NCBI RefSeq assembly: GCF_009696615.1
Contig: NZ_VULO01000001.1
Location: forward strand, 1-64,000
DNA length: 64,000 nucleotides
Source: Scrofimicrobium canadense
Lineage (GTDB): Bacteria; Actinomycetota; Actinomycetes; Actinomycetales; Actinomycetaceae
Direction: 5' to 3'
Below are positions 1-9,071 of this stretch, piece after piece. Under the pieces are notes generated by a model. That model made no database searches. It was not told the DNA's origin and saw only the letters and a list, made by a program, of their open reading frames with translations. Position numbers and translations under genes: made by a program. Within the stretch, counting starts at the first letter, position 1; every line of letters starts with the position of its first letter.

Positions 1-133
1 CGGTGATCTGATTGGGGTGAACATCGAAGCGCTGCGCTAACTGTGCAGTCGTCTGCTCTTCCTTCAAGGCTTCCAGAGCCACTTTCGTTTTGAACTGGGC
101 TGAGTGATTCCGACGCTTACGTTTAGGTGCCAC
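1..133 (-). CDS. IS3-family transposase OrfA, N-terminal part only
   Basis: The visible 44 residues start at a GTG codon (131-133) and contain [19 protein letters not shown] followed by a helix-turn-helix stretch ending in [11 protein letters not shown], the classic N-terminus of IS3-family OrfA, which binds the element ends. A good ribosome site (AAGGAG) lies about 10 bases upstream. The reading frame runs off the window, so it cannot be judged whether the transposase is intact. Confidence 0.8.
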   Translation of the reverse strand, partial: MAPKRKRRNHSAQFKTKVALEALKEEQTTAQLAQRFDVHPNQIT

Positions 134-227
134 AAGAACTGCTCTCCTTCAAGCTCTACAGAGCCATTATGCGGCAAGCACCCCACCTACAACACTGCCC
201 AAAAAACAGGGTCCACTTCTGTCCACA
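1..227 (-). mobile_element. End of an IS3-family insertion sequence (cut by window edge)
   Basis: This is the left part of an IS3-family element read on the minus strand. The first-frame transposase protein begins at 133. Upstream, the reverse complement of 208-227 reads TGTGGACAGAAGTGGACCCT, which has the TG start and GTGGACCC-like core common in IS3-family terminal repeats, so the element probably ends near 227. The rest, including the second frame and the other terminal repeat, lies outside the window. The exact edge and any target duplication cannot be fixed from here. Confidence 0.6.
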
Positions 228-313
228 CTCCCAAACCTGCGTATGTCAGTGAAATGGCGGCTACCACAGCAATCACATGTCTATTTCGTTTCATGAGATT
301 GATATTTCTCCTG

Positions 314-1528
314 CTATTTACCGCCACCGGCGTCATTACCGTTAGCGGAGTATTCAACGGGTACAAAGGCAACGAGAACGGTTCCGTTGCCACTTACATC
401 CACTTGACCATCTTGGTCGGCAACAAAGGCTGAACTTCCAGTACGAAGAGTTAATTCCTCATGTCCCTCAAGGACTACTGTCCCCTCTATGCACAGGGCA
501 ATGCGGGGGCCTGACGCCACGAGTTTGTGCCGGGTTCCCGCCCTGACAGTGGCAACTTGAAGACCAAAATCTGGGACATTTGCAACTAGATAGTTGACCG
601 TCGAATCGGAATCGATTTCCGGAGTGAGATAGTCGGTTAGTCGGGGAACAAAGTCAGTGATTGCTAGCACTGCTTGTTTGTCTATGTGTTTTTGAGTCAA
701 AGCCGCCCGCAAAACATTGTCCGACGATGACATTACTTCCACAGCCATTCCCCGCAGATATGCGTGCAACGTTCCTGCTCCGGTAAAAACTACTTGTCCT
801 GGGGCAAGGCGTTCGTAGTTGAGAATCAGTGGTGCGATAACACCGGGGTCTCCGGGATACTCTCTTGCCAACTGGGCTACTGCTCGCATCTCTGGCCGTG
901 ATCCGCGTTGACGATTCGCGCTTTGGTGCACTTCATCTACCCATGTTGATTCTCGACGCTGAGACAGCAGCCATTCAAAGGCCACCTTATGTGCGAGTCT
1001 GCCTCCGTGACGAAGCCGGTCCACTAGAGGCCCTAGCTCGTTCACTTCAAGAGATTCAATGAGTTTTGCGCTTTGTTCTGGTTCCCGCAGCCCACTCAGT
1101 AATTCGAAGTCCGTAAGTGGGTAGATAATTTCAGGTTTGTGACTGCGGTCCTTGTAGTTTCGAGTAGGGGAATTCAGGGGAATGCCTTCATTTTCTTCCG
1201 AAGTGAAACCGAGTAGAGCCTGAGTGCGGTCAGGATGGACCTGGAGGGATAGCCCACGGTCGGCCGCAAGGAGTTTCATTAGAAAGGGGAGCTGTGGGCC
1301 AAAATTCTGGTAGACGGCACATCCAAGTGTTTGCTTAGGGGCTCGTGTGATGAGGTCGTTGAGTGATTCTGCTCTGCCTGCGCTGATCGCAGTTGAAGGC
1401 AAGTCGGGATTCGCGCCGATCCATACTTCAGCGAGAGGATGTCCGTCTACGGGAAGATCCAAAAACTGCTGTATTTGCGTGGCCGATCCCCACGCATAGT
1501 CGCGGTGAGCGTTTTCAAGGAGATACAT
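314..1528 (-). CDS. manA: Mannose-6-phosphate isomerase, class I
   Basis: Zinc enzyme that interconverts mannose 6-phosphate and fructose 6-phosphate in the cytoplasm. The 404-residue product has the zinc-ligand motif QVHPD (about residues 96-100), KPEIIY (about 132-137) and GTLHAYLRG with its conserved His near 255. I place the start at the ATG at 1528 because the protein then begins MYLLENAHRDYAWGS, as in the family, and AGAGGG stands 7 bases upstream; a TTG nine codons earlier is less likely. It begins 4 bases after the phosphomannomutase stop, so it is the last gene of the mannoside operon. An IS3-type element ends about 87 bases beyond its stop. Confidence 0.95.
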   Translation of the reverse strand: MYLLENAHRDYAWGSATQIQQFLDLPVDGHPLAEVWIGANPDLPSTAISAGRAESLNDLITRAPKQTLGCAVYQNFGPQLPFLMKLLAADRGLSLQVHPDRTQALLGFTSEENEGIPLNSPTRNYKDRSHKPEIIYPLTDFELLSGLREPEQSAKLIESLEVNELGPLVDRLRHGGRLAHKVAFEWLLSQRRESTWVDEVHQSANRQRGSRPEMRAVAQLAREYPGDPGVIAPLILNYERLAPGQVVFTGAGTLHAYLRGMAVEVMSSSDNVLRAALTQKHIDKQAVLAITDFVPRLTDYLTPEIDSDSTVNYLVANVPDFGLQVATVRAGTRHKLVASGPRIALCIEGTVVLEGHEELTLRTGSSAFVADQDGQVDVSGNGTVLVAFVPVEYSANGNDAGGGK

Positions 1529-1532
1529 GAAG

Positions 1533-2987
1533 TCACCCTCTCTCTCTAGGTACAATCGCTTTGGTCACCTGCTCTAGGACTTGGTGGAGGACATCTGGTG
1601 ACTGTGCCTCGACGTTTACCCGCAATAGCGATTCAGTGTTAGAAGGGCGTATATTCACCCACCATTGTGGTTCGGTGTCCCAATGAGAGATGGTGCAACC
1701 GTCGATGGTTTCTTCATCCAAGGTCTCCCCTCCCCACTTGTCTGCCAGGGCGTTCTTCACTTGGTCGATTGCTCGGGCACTCTTAGCAAGGTCAACCGAA
1801 ATATTGACTTCTCCGCTACCGAAATAGGGGTCGTATTCGCTGCTGAGTTGAGAAAGGGTTTGCTGTGAAGAACCAAGTATCGCTATCACCCACAATGCCG
1901 CCAAGAGACCCGAGTCGGCGCCGAAAAAATCTCGGAAGTAAAAATGTCCGCTATGCTCGCCAGCAAAAACTGCCCGGTGTTCTTCCATTTCTTTCTTTAT
2001 GAACGAGTGGCCTACGCGGGTTTTTACTGTCTTAATCCCCTGTGTAGCAAGGAAAATTGGTACGAAACGAGAAGTAATGACGTTGTGAAGTATGACTGCG
2101 TCAGGCTCTCGAACTGCAAGTCGACTGCCAATCAAGGCGATCAGGGCGGAGGGATTCACTCGCTCTCCCCGCTCATCAATGACGAAACATCTATCAGCAT
2201 CCCCATCGAAAGCTAGCCCCAAATCTGCTCTTTCGGCTACGACGCGTTGTTGCAAGTCAGCGGTGTTGCTTGGTTCTAGGGGGTTAGCTTCATGAACAGG
2301 GAAGGATCCATCTAACTGAAAGTTCATGGCAACAAGTTCAATAGGTAAGCCGTCGAATACGGCGGGTACGGTGAGTCCCCCCATGCCGTTTCCCGCGTCA
2401 ACCACGACTTTTAGTGGATTGATTCCGCCTAGATCTACTTGGTTGCGCAAATGATTTGCGTATCGATCTAGTACGTTTTCATGGCGCATGTCAGCAAGCA
2501 GAGAACCAGCATTGAAATGTGCGCGCACCAAGGAAATTGCTTGATCTCGGATCGCAAACAACCCTGTGTCGGCTCCGATCGGTTTTGCTCCAGGACGACA
2601 AAACTTGATCCCGTTATATTTCGCAGGATTATGGCTGGCAGTGAACATTGCCCCGTATGCGCCAAAGTATCCTGAAGCGAAGTAAAGTTCGTCTGTGGAG
2701 CAAAGACCGATGTCAATTACCGGTATGCCTCTTGCGCGAACTCCTTTTGCAAATGCTGAGGCAAGTTCTTCACCTGTATCGCGCATGTCGCGGCCAATCA
2801 CAACAGCTTGTTCTTGCGAGGCGGTGTCAGCTGCGACTATTTCATCAACGAACGCGGCTCCAATAATTTCAGCAGTGTTGGGATTAATATCTTGTGGAAC
2901 TACCCCGCGCACGTCGTATAGGTGAAAAGAACGTGCGATTTGGATTGCTGGAAAGGAGTTCAGAATGTCCCCGGTTGCCTCACTCAT
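1533..2987 (-). CDS. manB: Phosphomannomutase / phosphoglucomutase
   Basis: Alpha-D-phosphohexomutase of 484 residues that moves the phosphate between C1 and C6 of mannose or glucose. The active-site serine motif TASHNP is at about 116-121, the magnesium loop DGDADR at 261-266, the sugar-binding loop GEHSGHF follows, and the phosphate-binding RPSNTESLLRV is near the C-terminus. The start overlaps the GH130 stop by 8 bases, so translation is probably coupled. Next to a GH130 enzyme, the likely job is to turn mannose 1-phosphate into mannose 6-phosphate for ManA. A role in GDP-mannose supply is also possible. Confidence 0.93.
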   Translation of the reverse strand: MSEATGDILNSFPAIQIARSFHLYDVRGVVPQDINPNTAEIIGAAFVDEIVAADTASQEQAVVIGRDMRDTGEELASAFAKGVRARGIPVIDIGLCSTDELYFASGYFGAYGAMFTASHNPAKYNGIKFCRPGAKPIGADTGLFAIRDQAISLVRAHFNAGSLLADMRHENVLDRYANHLRNQVDLGGINPLKVVVDAGNGMGGLTVPAVFDGLPIELVAMNFQLDGSFPVHEANPLEPSNTADLQQRVVAERADLGLAFDGDADRCFVIDERGERVNPSALIALIGSRLAVREPDAVILHNVITSRFVPIFLATQGIKTVKTRVGHSFIKKEMEEHRAVFAGEHSGHFYFRDFFGADSGLLAALWVIAILGSSQQTLSQLSSEYDPYFGSGEVNISVDLAKSARAIDQVKNALADKWGGETLDEETIDGCTISHWDTEPQWWVNIRPSNTESLLRVNVEAQSPDVLHQVLEQVTKAIVPRERG

Positions 2988-4053
2988 CTATACGCTCCAA
3001 AGTAGCAACGCCGATCTGTGAATCAGCCATTCCATAGAACACGTAATAGCGCCCATCAATCTTTTCGATAGCCGTTGGAAAAACAACGTTTCCTAGAGTG
3101 CCAGCCAGTTCTTCAGGAGTCTCTGGGGTAAGCAGCGGCTCAAGGGTCCTGCCCAGTTCTATCCAAGGCCGTTCTGCATCAAGTAGAATCGCGCCTGCTG
3201 TATAGCGAGCTCCGTATGCAAGTCCAAATCCTTTGGTTTCTGCACCAGTCACACCGTGGTGAATGAGTAGCCAACCTTCTGGGACGCGGATGGGGGCGGG
3301 CCCAGCACCGATTTTCGATTCTTCGTAGGGCATTTCGGGGGCGGCCAATAGACGCGAGTTTTCGATGTGAACGAGGTTCCTTAGGTCCTTGCGCACCGCT
3401 TCCGCGTCGACAAAACCGATCCAAATTGAGGGACGAGGGTCTTCAATCCCGGCAGGAAGGGGCGCACCCTCACCGGGACGCAACCAGTCCAGGTCCCACA
3501 TTGGCCGGTGAAGAACAGCGTAGGACTCTTTTCCATCAGGGCTAGTGACGGCTTCGGGAAATACGACGATGTCCTTATTGGGGAACATGTTGAGGTCAGT
3601 ACTTAGCTCGGGCTGGTACTCAAAATGAATCGGTCCGATTCTTTCCCATTCTTCGCCGTCGCGAGAAACAGCCATGGCAGGTTTTGGTCCCAATGGCCCG
3701 TAGGCAATGTAAGTCATGATGTAGACGTCAAGATCGTCGATTCGAGTGATTCGGGGGTCTTCGACGCCAGCATTGTTTGCACCGCGTTCCCAGGCTTCTT
3801 CGGGTTCAAGAACCACACCAAGCCTTGTGACGTCAACGGGAACTGAATCTGCTAGCTCAACTTTGCACCGTCCCACACGAGAAACGTTGCCCTCAGCAAC
3901 TAACCTCGGATACAGAAAAAGCTCACCGGGTTCTTTTTGGATGGTTGCGGGGTTGAGTACTCCCTCGACTTCGAGAAGATTCCCTGGTTGGGGTTTCATT
4001 AGTACCCCAAGGCGCTCAAGTTTGTAGGGAATACGAGAGGTAACGGTATTCAA
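2980..4053 (-). CDS. Glycoside hydrolase family 130 enzyme, probable beta-mannoside phosphorylase
   Basis: Cytoplasmic five-bladed beta-propeller enzyme of the GH130 family, 357 residues. Visible family features are LERLGVLMKPQPGNLLEVEG near the N-terminus, the catalytic-acid motif GVEDPR (about 96-101), YAVLHRP, GWLLIHHGV and the closing YVFYGMADSQIGVA. Many GH130 members split beta-mannosides with phosphate and release mannose 1-phosphate; the adjoining mutase and isomerase fit that chemistry. I choose the TTG at 4053, with AGGA 8 bases upstream, because the open frame before it overlaps the permease gene and does not look like the family. Substrate linkage (1,4, 1,2, mannosyl-glucose, N-glycan) cannot be told. 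Confidence 0.88.
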   Translation of the reverse strand: MNTVTSRIPYKLERLGVLMKPQPGNLLEVEGVLNPATIQKEPGELFLYPRLVAEGNVSRVGRCKVELADSVPVDVTRLGVVLEPEEAWERGANNAGVEDPRITRIDDLDVYIMTYIAYGPLGPKPAMAVSRDGEEWERIGPIHFEYQPELSTDLNMFPNKDIVVFPEAVTSPDGKESYAVLHRPMWDLDWLRPGEGAPLPAGIEDPRPSIWIGFVDAEAVRKDLRNLVHIENSRLLAAPEMPYEESKIGAGPAPIRVPEGWLLIHHGVTGAETKGFGLAYGARYTAGAILLDAERPWIELGRTLEPLLTPETPEELAGTLGNVVFPTAIEKIDGRYYVFYGMADSQIGVATLERIDE

Positions 4054-4091
4054 TGCGTGGATTCCTAACTTACATTTGGTGGCTAATACTT

Positions 4092-4976
4092 TTAGCCTTT
4101 GATTGCGCTTCCTAGATTTGCCGAGGTGAAATGGCGTTGGAAGATAATGAATAGAATTACCGCGGGCAGGGCAAGAACACATGCGCCTGCCAGAACGGCG
4201 CCCATTGGATTTTCTTGGAACGTTGAATTTGCCTGCGAGAAATTTGCCAGTGTTACTGCAAGTGGTTGCAGCTCAGTATTCTTTGTGACTAGGAATGGCC
4301 AGAGGAATTCGTTCCACGGACCGATGAAGGTAACTAGCATCGCTGTGAGGATTGCCGGTCGAACTAGGGGAGCAGCAATGGAAACTAGGATGCGCACTTC
4401 ACTGGCGCCGTCAACCCGCGCTGCATCAAAAATGTCTTTCGGGATCTGCAGGAAGTATTGACGAAAGATCAGTACTGCCACTGAGTTGATCGCAAATGGC
4501 AAAACCATTCCAAGGTAGCTGTCGGCCAGTCCGAAGTACCTGACGATCATCACGTACAGGGGAATCATCAAAAGTTGGAAAGGGATTGCCTGAACCAAGA
4601 GGACGAGTGCGAAAACTAGGCCTTGTCCTCGAAACTTGAGAACTGCAAGTGCGTAACCAACCAGGAGGCCAAAAACAACCGTGCATAGCATTACTGCCAG
4701 CGTGATTATGAGTGAGTTGGTCATTGAGCGACCAAGGTCAATCGTTTTGTTGACCCCAGCAAAGTTGTCAAGAGTCATATTTGACGCGTTGGGTAGCATT
4801 CCAACCAGTGAGGTGTCGCGTTTCTTTTGCAGCGCGCCCATCACCATCGTGTAGAAGGGAAAGAGCGCGGTTATCGAACCTAGAAGTAGTGCTAGGAAAC
4901 GGATTGCTGCCCCGATTTTTCTTGGAGGTTTTGATGAATTAGTTTCTTTGCTTGTTGGCTGAGTAGGAATGGTCAT
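4092..4976 (-). CDS. Sugar ABC transporter permease, MalG/AraQ type
   Basis: Inner-membrane permease of a carbohydrate importer (CUT1 class), 294 residues with about six membrane spans. The cytoplasmic EAA loop that docks the ATPase is visible as AARVDGASEVRILVSIAAPL, followed by GPWNEFLWPF. Its start overlaps the stop of the preceding permease by one base (TGATG). No ATP-binding subunit gene is in the operon; actinobacterial CUT1 importers often share one ATPase of the MsiK kind encoded elsewhere. Confidence 0.93.
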   Translation of the reverse strand: MTIPTQPTSKETNSSKPPRKIGAAIRFLALLLGSITALFPFYTMVMGALQKKRDTSLVGMLPNASNMTLDNFAGVNKTIDLGRSMTNSLIITLAVMLCTVVFGLLVGYALAVLKFRGQGLVFALVLLVQAIPFQLLMIPLYVMIVRYFGLADSYLGMVLPFAINSVAVLIFRQYFLQIPKDIFDAARVDGASEVRILVSIAAPLVRPAILTAMLVTFIGPWNEFLWPFLVTKNTELQPLAVTLANFSQANSTFQENPMGAVLAGACVLALPAVILFIIFQRHFTSANLGSAIKG

Positions 4977-5962
4977 CAGGACCTCTCAGTGATTCGACGA
5001 GAAATTACAGACAGAATCAACACCACGGTAACTAGGATCATCCCGATTGCGGCAGCAGTATCTGGGTGGCTTTGCTGTATGCCCTTTTGGTACATGAGTA
5101 ACGCGGGCGTCATGGAAGCACCGTTGGGGCCGCCGCCGGTAAGCAAATAGGGTTCGGTGAAGATTTGTCCGGAGGTGATTATCGAAAGCAGAACCACTAG
5201 TGAAGTGACTGGGCGAACTGCTGGGAGTGTGACGGCCCTAAATACTTGCCATGAGCTAGCACCATCAACTTGGGCGGCTTCTTTTTGTTCGGCGGGCACG
5301 TTTTGCAGCGCTGCCAGGTAGAGAAGCACGTAGAAGCCGAGTTGTTTCCAGGTGACGTAGACGGCGATTAGGGGCATAATCAGGTTCTTGTTGGCTAGCC
5401 AGCTGGGATCTGGAGCCAAACTTCCCAACATGGAGTTGATAACCCCAGTGTCATTGAACATGAAGATCCAGACTGCCAGGGTCGCTACGGATGCTGTGAC
5501 GTAGGGCAGATAGTAAGTGACTCTGAAGAAACCTTTCCAATGAACTACTGCGTTCAACCCGGTTGCAATTACCAATGAAAGAACAACCGTGAGAGGTATG
5601 TTAATTACGATGAAAGTTCCCAAGTTCGCGAATGCTTGGCGAACTGATGGGTCAGCGATGACTTCACGGAAGTTATCGAGGCCAACAAAAGGGGAATCAA
5701 CTTTCATCCCAGGTGCTGTGAAGTAGAAATCGTGGAAGGCCATCCAACCCCCCACCCCGAAGGGGATAAGGAATATGACCGCAACGAAAAGGACGTAGGG
5801 AGCTGAGAGCACAATCCCGAGGGGATGCTCACCCAGAAATCTTTGCAGTGCTTGACGTATACGAACACTTAGGGGCTTCTTTTGCGTTGGTGGCGTCACC
5901 TTTGATGTAGGTGACGCCACCAACGGAAGTGAAGCCGATTTACGATCGGTTGTCACTTCCAT
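4976..5962 (-). CDS. Sugar ABC transporter permease, MalF type
   Basis: First permease of the mannoside importer, 328 residues. A cytoplasmic lead of about 45 residues precedes the first span (SAPYVLFVAVIFLIPFGVGG). The EAA loop is EAAQVDGASSWQVFRAVTLP. Start and stop overlap its neighbours by one base each (TGATG), showing a tightly coupled binding protein-MalF-MalG order. Works as a heterodimer with the downstream permease. Confidence 0.93.
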   Translation of the reverse strand: MEVTTDRKSASLPLVASPTSKVTPPTQKKPLSVRIRQALQRFLGEHPLGIVLSAPYVLFVAVIFLIPFGVGGWMAFHDFYFTAPGMKVDSPFVGLDNFREVIADPSVRQAFANLGTFIVINIPLTVVLSLVIATGLNAVVHWKGFFRVTYYLPYVTASVATLAVWIFMFNDTGVINSMLGSLAPDPSWLANKNLIMPLIAVYVTWKQLGFYVLLYLAALQNVPAEQKEAAQVDGASSWQVFRAVTLPAVRPVTSLVVLLSIITSGQIFTEPYLLTGGGPNGASMTPALLMYQKGIQQSHPDTAAAIGMILVTVVLILSVISRRITERS

Positions 5963-7296
5963 CAGCCAAGGGCGTCGATTTTCTCGGCAGCTTCATTGAA
6001 AGTCGTGGAGATGTCACCGCTACCGGATTGGATCACTGAAGACCATGCGTCGCGGAAAATCTGCATCTTTTCTGCGAGTCCTTCAACTTCAGGAACGTCC
6101 ACTGCCAGTGGAACCGCTTCAGCGAATGGGGTGTAGAAAGGGTTCTCGTCAAGGAAAGATGCAGCGAGTTCTGTTACGTTACTTCGATTTGGGAACTGAC
6201 CGGTGATCTCAAGAAGAGAAAGATCATTTTCGTCATTTACTGAGTACTTTAGGAAGTCCCAAGCTGTTTGCAGATTTTCGCAAGAAGTGTACATACCGAT
6301 GTTCTTTGAGTCTGCGAAAGTGTATGTTGCATCGGCGGCTTTTCCATCTTCGGTAGGAATGGTAGTGACGCCAAAGTTGACTTTTCCGTCGAACTGAGCT
6401 TTACCCCAGGGTCCTGCAACCCCCATTGCAGCGATTCCATCAGCAAATGGGCCAGCCCACATGTCACCGCTGTACGCCTCGGCAGAGGAGTATCCATCCG
6501 CATAGATCTGCTGCCAGAATTCTAGAGTCTGCATTCCTGCTTCGTCGGTGAAAGCTGCCTTCCCGTCGGAAATGAACTGGGTGCCACCTGAGTTAGCTAG
6601 GAAGAATGGGTAAAAATCGAAGTTTACGTTAGTGTAATCCGATGTAGACGGAGGATAAATGGCGTAGTCAGCCGCTCCGCTGTCTTTGATGGCTTTCGCT
6701 GCAGCGAGGAAATCAGCGTAGGTTTCTAGCTTTGGGTTTTCTGCATCGAGGCCGGCCTTGGTGAAGGCGTCCTTGTTGTAGTACAACATAAAGGGGTTGG
6801 TTTTCCAAGGAAGCTGATAGTAATCGCCATCTGCACTCTTGAAACCCTCCGCTGCGGAGCCGGAACGAGCCTGGATGAACTCGTTTCCGTCCTCAAAGGT
6901 GGTCGATAGGTTTACCAGTCCACCAGCTTTCTGAAAGTCAGGCACCGCGGAGGGTGCGGTGTTATAGACCAAACAAGGAGTGTTGCCTGCAGCAATCGAG
7001 GCACTGATTACATCTTCTGATGAGGAACCAGCTGGAATAGTCTGGGCCGTAACTTGCTCATCGGGGTGTTCAGCGTTCCACGCTTCGACAACCTTTTCTC
7101 CCCACTCAATTTCTTGCTCGTTGGTGGAGTACCAGATTTCGATTGGCCCCGATGTTAGTTCGGACGAAGATGTTGAACTTCCTTCACTAGTCGAGTCAGA
7201 CCCACTTGCCGGGGTATTAGATCCACCGCAACCTGCTAATGCAGTTGCTGTTGCTCCAGCTACGAGCATTAACTTCATATAGTTACTGCGCTTCAT
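5962..7296 (-). CDS. Sugar ABC transporter substrate-binding lipoprotein
   Basis: Extracellular binding protein of 444 residues (CUT1 family 1). A signal peptide (KLMLVAGATATALAGCGG) ends in the lipobox LAGC, so the mature protein is tethered to the membrane by a lipid on Cys. A Ser/Thr-rich linker follows, then the solute-binding fold with EIWYSTNEQEIEWGEKVVEA. The ATG at 7296 has AGGAG 8 bases upstream. It is the first gene of the operon and so should be the most strongly expressed. Ligand: probably a beta-mannoside oligosaccharide, inferred from the GH130 neighbour. Confidence 0.94.
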   Translation of the reverse strand: MKRSNYMKLMLVAGATATALAGCGGSNTPASGSDSTSEGSSTSSSELTSGPIEIWYSTNEQEIEWGEKVVEAWNAEHPDEQVTAQTIPAGSSSEDVISASIAAGNTPCLVYNTAPSAVPDFQKAGGLVNLSTTFEDGNEFIQARSGSAAEGFKSADGDYYQLPWKTNPFMLYYNKDAFTKAGLDAENPKLETYADFLAAAKAIKDSGAADYAIYPPSTSDYTNVNFDFYPFFLANSGGTQFISDGKAAFTDEAGMQTLEFWQQIYADGYSSAEAYSGDMWAGPFADGIAAMGVAGPWGKAQFDGKVNFGVTTIPTEDGKAADATYTFADSKNIGMYTSCENLQTAWDFLKYSVNDENDLSLLEITGQFPNRSNVTELAASFLDENPFYTPFAEAVPLAVDVPEVEGLAEKMQIFRDAWSSVIQSGSGDISTTFNEAAEKIDALG

Positions 7297-7593
7297 CGCG
7301 TCAACTCCTATTCTTTGTGGCCCAAGGCCACGTTATTTGTGTCTTGCGACACGAGTATTTCGCTACGTTGTACCGCAACAACTGAATTAAACCGGTTTTG
7401 GTCACATTTGTCAACCTGATAGTTCTTGCCATCGATGGGAGTTTCTTTTGTCTAGTCCGTCAAGAAAGTGGATGACAGATGTCGCAGTTTCGTGAGAATC
7501 GAACTAAAAGACTAAACTAAATCAACTAAACCATATAGACTTCGGCTGTAATGACCGTGTTGGCAACGGGATGCCACTAATTCGAAGAGATAG
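7297..7593. promoter_or_regulatory. Divergent control region with LacI-type operator at 7389-7398
   Basis: This 297-base gap separates the importer operon (minus) from the LacI-family gene (plus). It carries the perfect palindrome AAACCGGTTT at 7389-7398, which has the central CG typical of LacI-family operators, about 90 bases before the binding-protein start. A weaker dyad, GTTG-N8-CAAC, lies at 7367-7382. Near the regulator the sequence is A-rich with repeated ACTAAA units (about 7503-7531). The operator call rests on the motif and the gene context. Confidence 0.6.
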
Positions 7594-8657
7594 TTGATGA
7601 CTGATAGCTCAAAACCTTCTGGGCGACGAAATTCGAACAATGTGACAATTAACGACGTTGCCAGACATGCTGGAGTGTCGAAGACAGCCGTATCCTTCGT
7701 GTTTAACGGGCGGCCAGGAATCAGCGAGGAAGCTCAAAAAAGAACCCTAGACTCAGCAGAGAAACTCGGCTGGCGTCCCGACGCGAAAGCTAGAGCTTTA
7801 TCGCTTCGCAAGTCACGGGCAATCGGGCTTGTCATTCGTAGAGAACCAGCGTTGTTGTCAACAGACCCATTCTTTCCGCAATTTGTAGCTGGAGCCGAGA
7901 TCGGCATGAGTGCAAGTGGGTATGCCCTCGTGCTGCAAGTTGCTGACGACATTGAAACCGAGAATGAAGCCTATAGAACATTTGCTCGTGAGTCCCGTGT
8001 CGATGGCGTTTTTCTGACTGACCTGACTACCGACGATCAAAGACCAGCCATTCTTGAAGAACTAGGGGTCCCAGCAACACTGGTTTGCCCCCCCAAGTGC
8101 TATCTCTAAGGGTGCTCTTACTATTGAAATGAACGACGCGTCGGGGGTGCGGCGAGCTGTTCGTCACTTAGCCTCACTGGGTCACAGAAGAATTGGACAC
8201 GTTTGCGGTACTCCAGAATATGTTCATACGGCTTCACGACTATCAGCTTGGGAAGATACCCTAGCAGAGCTTGGTTTAGAGCCAGGTCCCGTGATTGTCT
8301 CTGACTACACGGGTGTTGGGGGCGCAGGCCACCCACGAATTGCTTGACCTGCCTGAGGCTCCGACGGCGATCGTATACGGCAATGACCTAATGGCCATTG
8401 CTGGAATGGCTGCGGCTCGCGATCGCAGCCTACGTATCCCCCGAGACCTTTCTGTTGTTGGTTTTGATGACATCCCCATGGCCCCTTACACTGATCCGCC
8501 GTTGACAACGATCAGGCAGAATGCGGTCGAGTGGGGGCGTGCGGCCGCGGTAACGCTCATCGCAACCATAGAGGGAAGACCAGTTACTAAAGTTCCAATA
8601 CCCCGGGTGGAGTTCTTAGTGCGTTCTTCCACCGGTCCAGTCACTTCGGGTAACTGA
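7594..8657 (+). pseudogene. LacI-family repressor, broken by two +1 frameshifts
   Basis: A full LacI/GalR regulator can be read if two single bases are removed, giving about 353 residues. Frame 1 (7594-8094) holds the DNA-binding head NVTINDVARHAGVSKTAVSF and the first half of the ligand domain. The frame then breaks in a run of seven C (8088-8094); with six C it continues as VCPPSAISKGALTIEMNDAS. A second break lies in a run of five G (8318-8322); with four G it continues GVGAQATHELLDLPEAP to VVGFDDIPMAPYTDPPLTTI. Both changes are one-base gains in homopolymers, so real decay, phase variation or sequencing error are all possible. If intact it would control the divergent mannoside operon. Confidence 0.85.
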
Positions 8658-9071
8658 TAACAGAGGAATGCGGAATATGAAAGGGACACTCTAGGTAAAC
8701 GGGCTCTTGGGAGTTTGGTGGGGTGTGGTTGGTTTTTGAGGTGGGTCTTTGCTCTGAGACTTGCTGGCATAGAGTGTTCCTCACTGGTGAGTGCTTGGTT
8801 TTTACCGATTTGTGCGAAGGAAAACGGTAAAAAGCAGACACTCACAAAAGCACCCACGCACTTGAACGCTTTCTCGCACCGGGTGTGTGGCCAACTCTCA
8901 CACAAACCTGGCATCCTATTCCCCCCCAGGGGGGGCTCCCAGTGCAACAGCATGGGCGAAGTAGTAGGTGCCGGGGCCGCATACAACCCTGTGAACAGTA
9001 TTATGACCCCGTACGTGGGAAGGAGATAAGCGGAACCCCCGCCAAGTGGGTTGCACCTGCGGGGGCTGCTG
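8658..9071. other. Gene-free stretch with several inverted repeats
   Basis: I see no convincing gene in these 414 bases. They contain a long imperfect hairpin (8788-8844), TGTGTG/CACACA arms near 8884-8903, a perfect C7-A-G7 palindrome (8921-8935), and GC-rich arms CCCCCGC (9036-9042) and GCGGGGG (9059-9065) just past the tRNA 3' end. The last could end tRNA transcription on the minus strand, although no T-run follows. Confidence 0.5.
8788..8844. repeat. 57-base imperfect hairpin
   Basis: Outer arms TGAGTG (8788-8793) and CACTCA (8839-8844) and inner arms TTTTTACCG (8799-8807) and CGGTAAAAA (8825-8833) are separated by five-base internal loops of equal length and capped by a 17-base loop. 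It could be a small structured RNA or the remnant of a mobile element. No T-run follows on either strand, which argues against a simple terminator. Confidence 0.45.
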
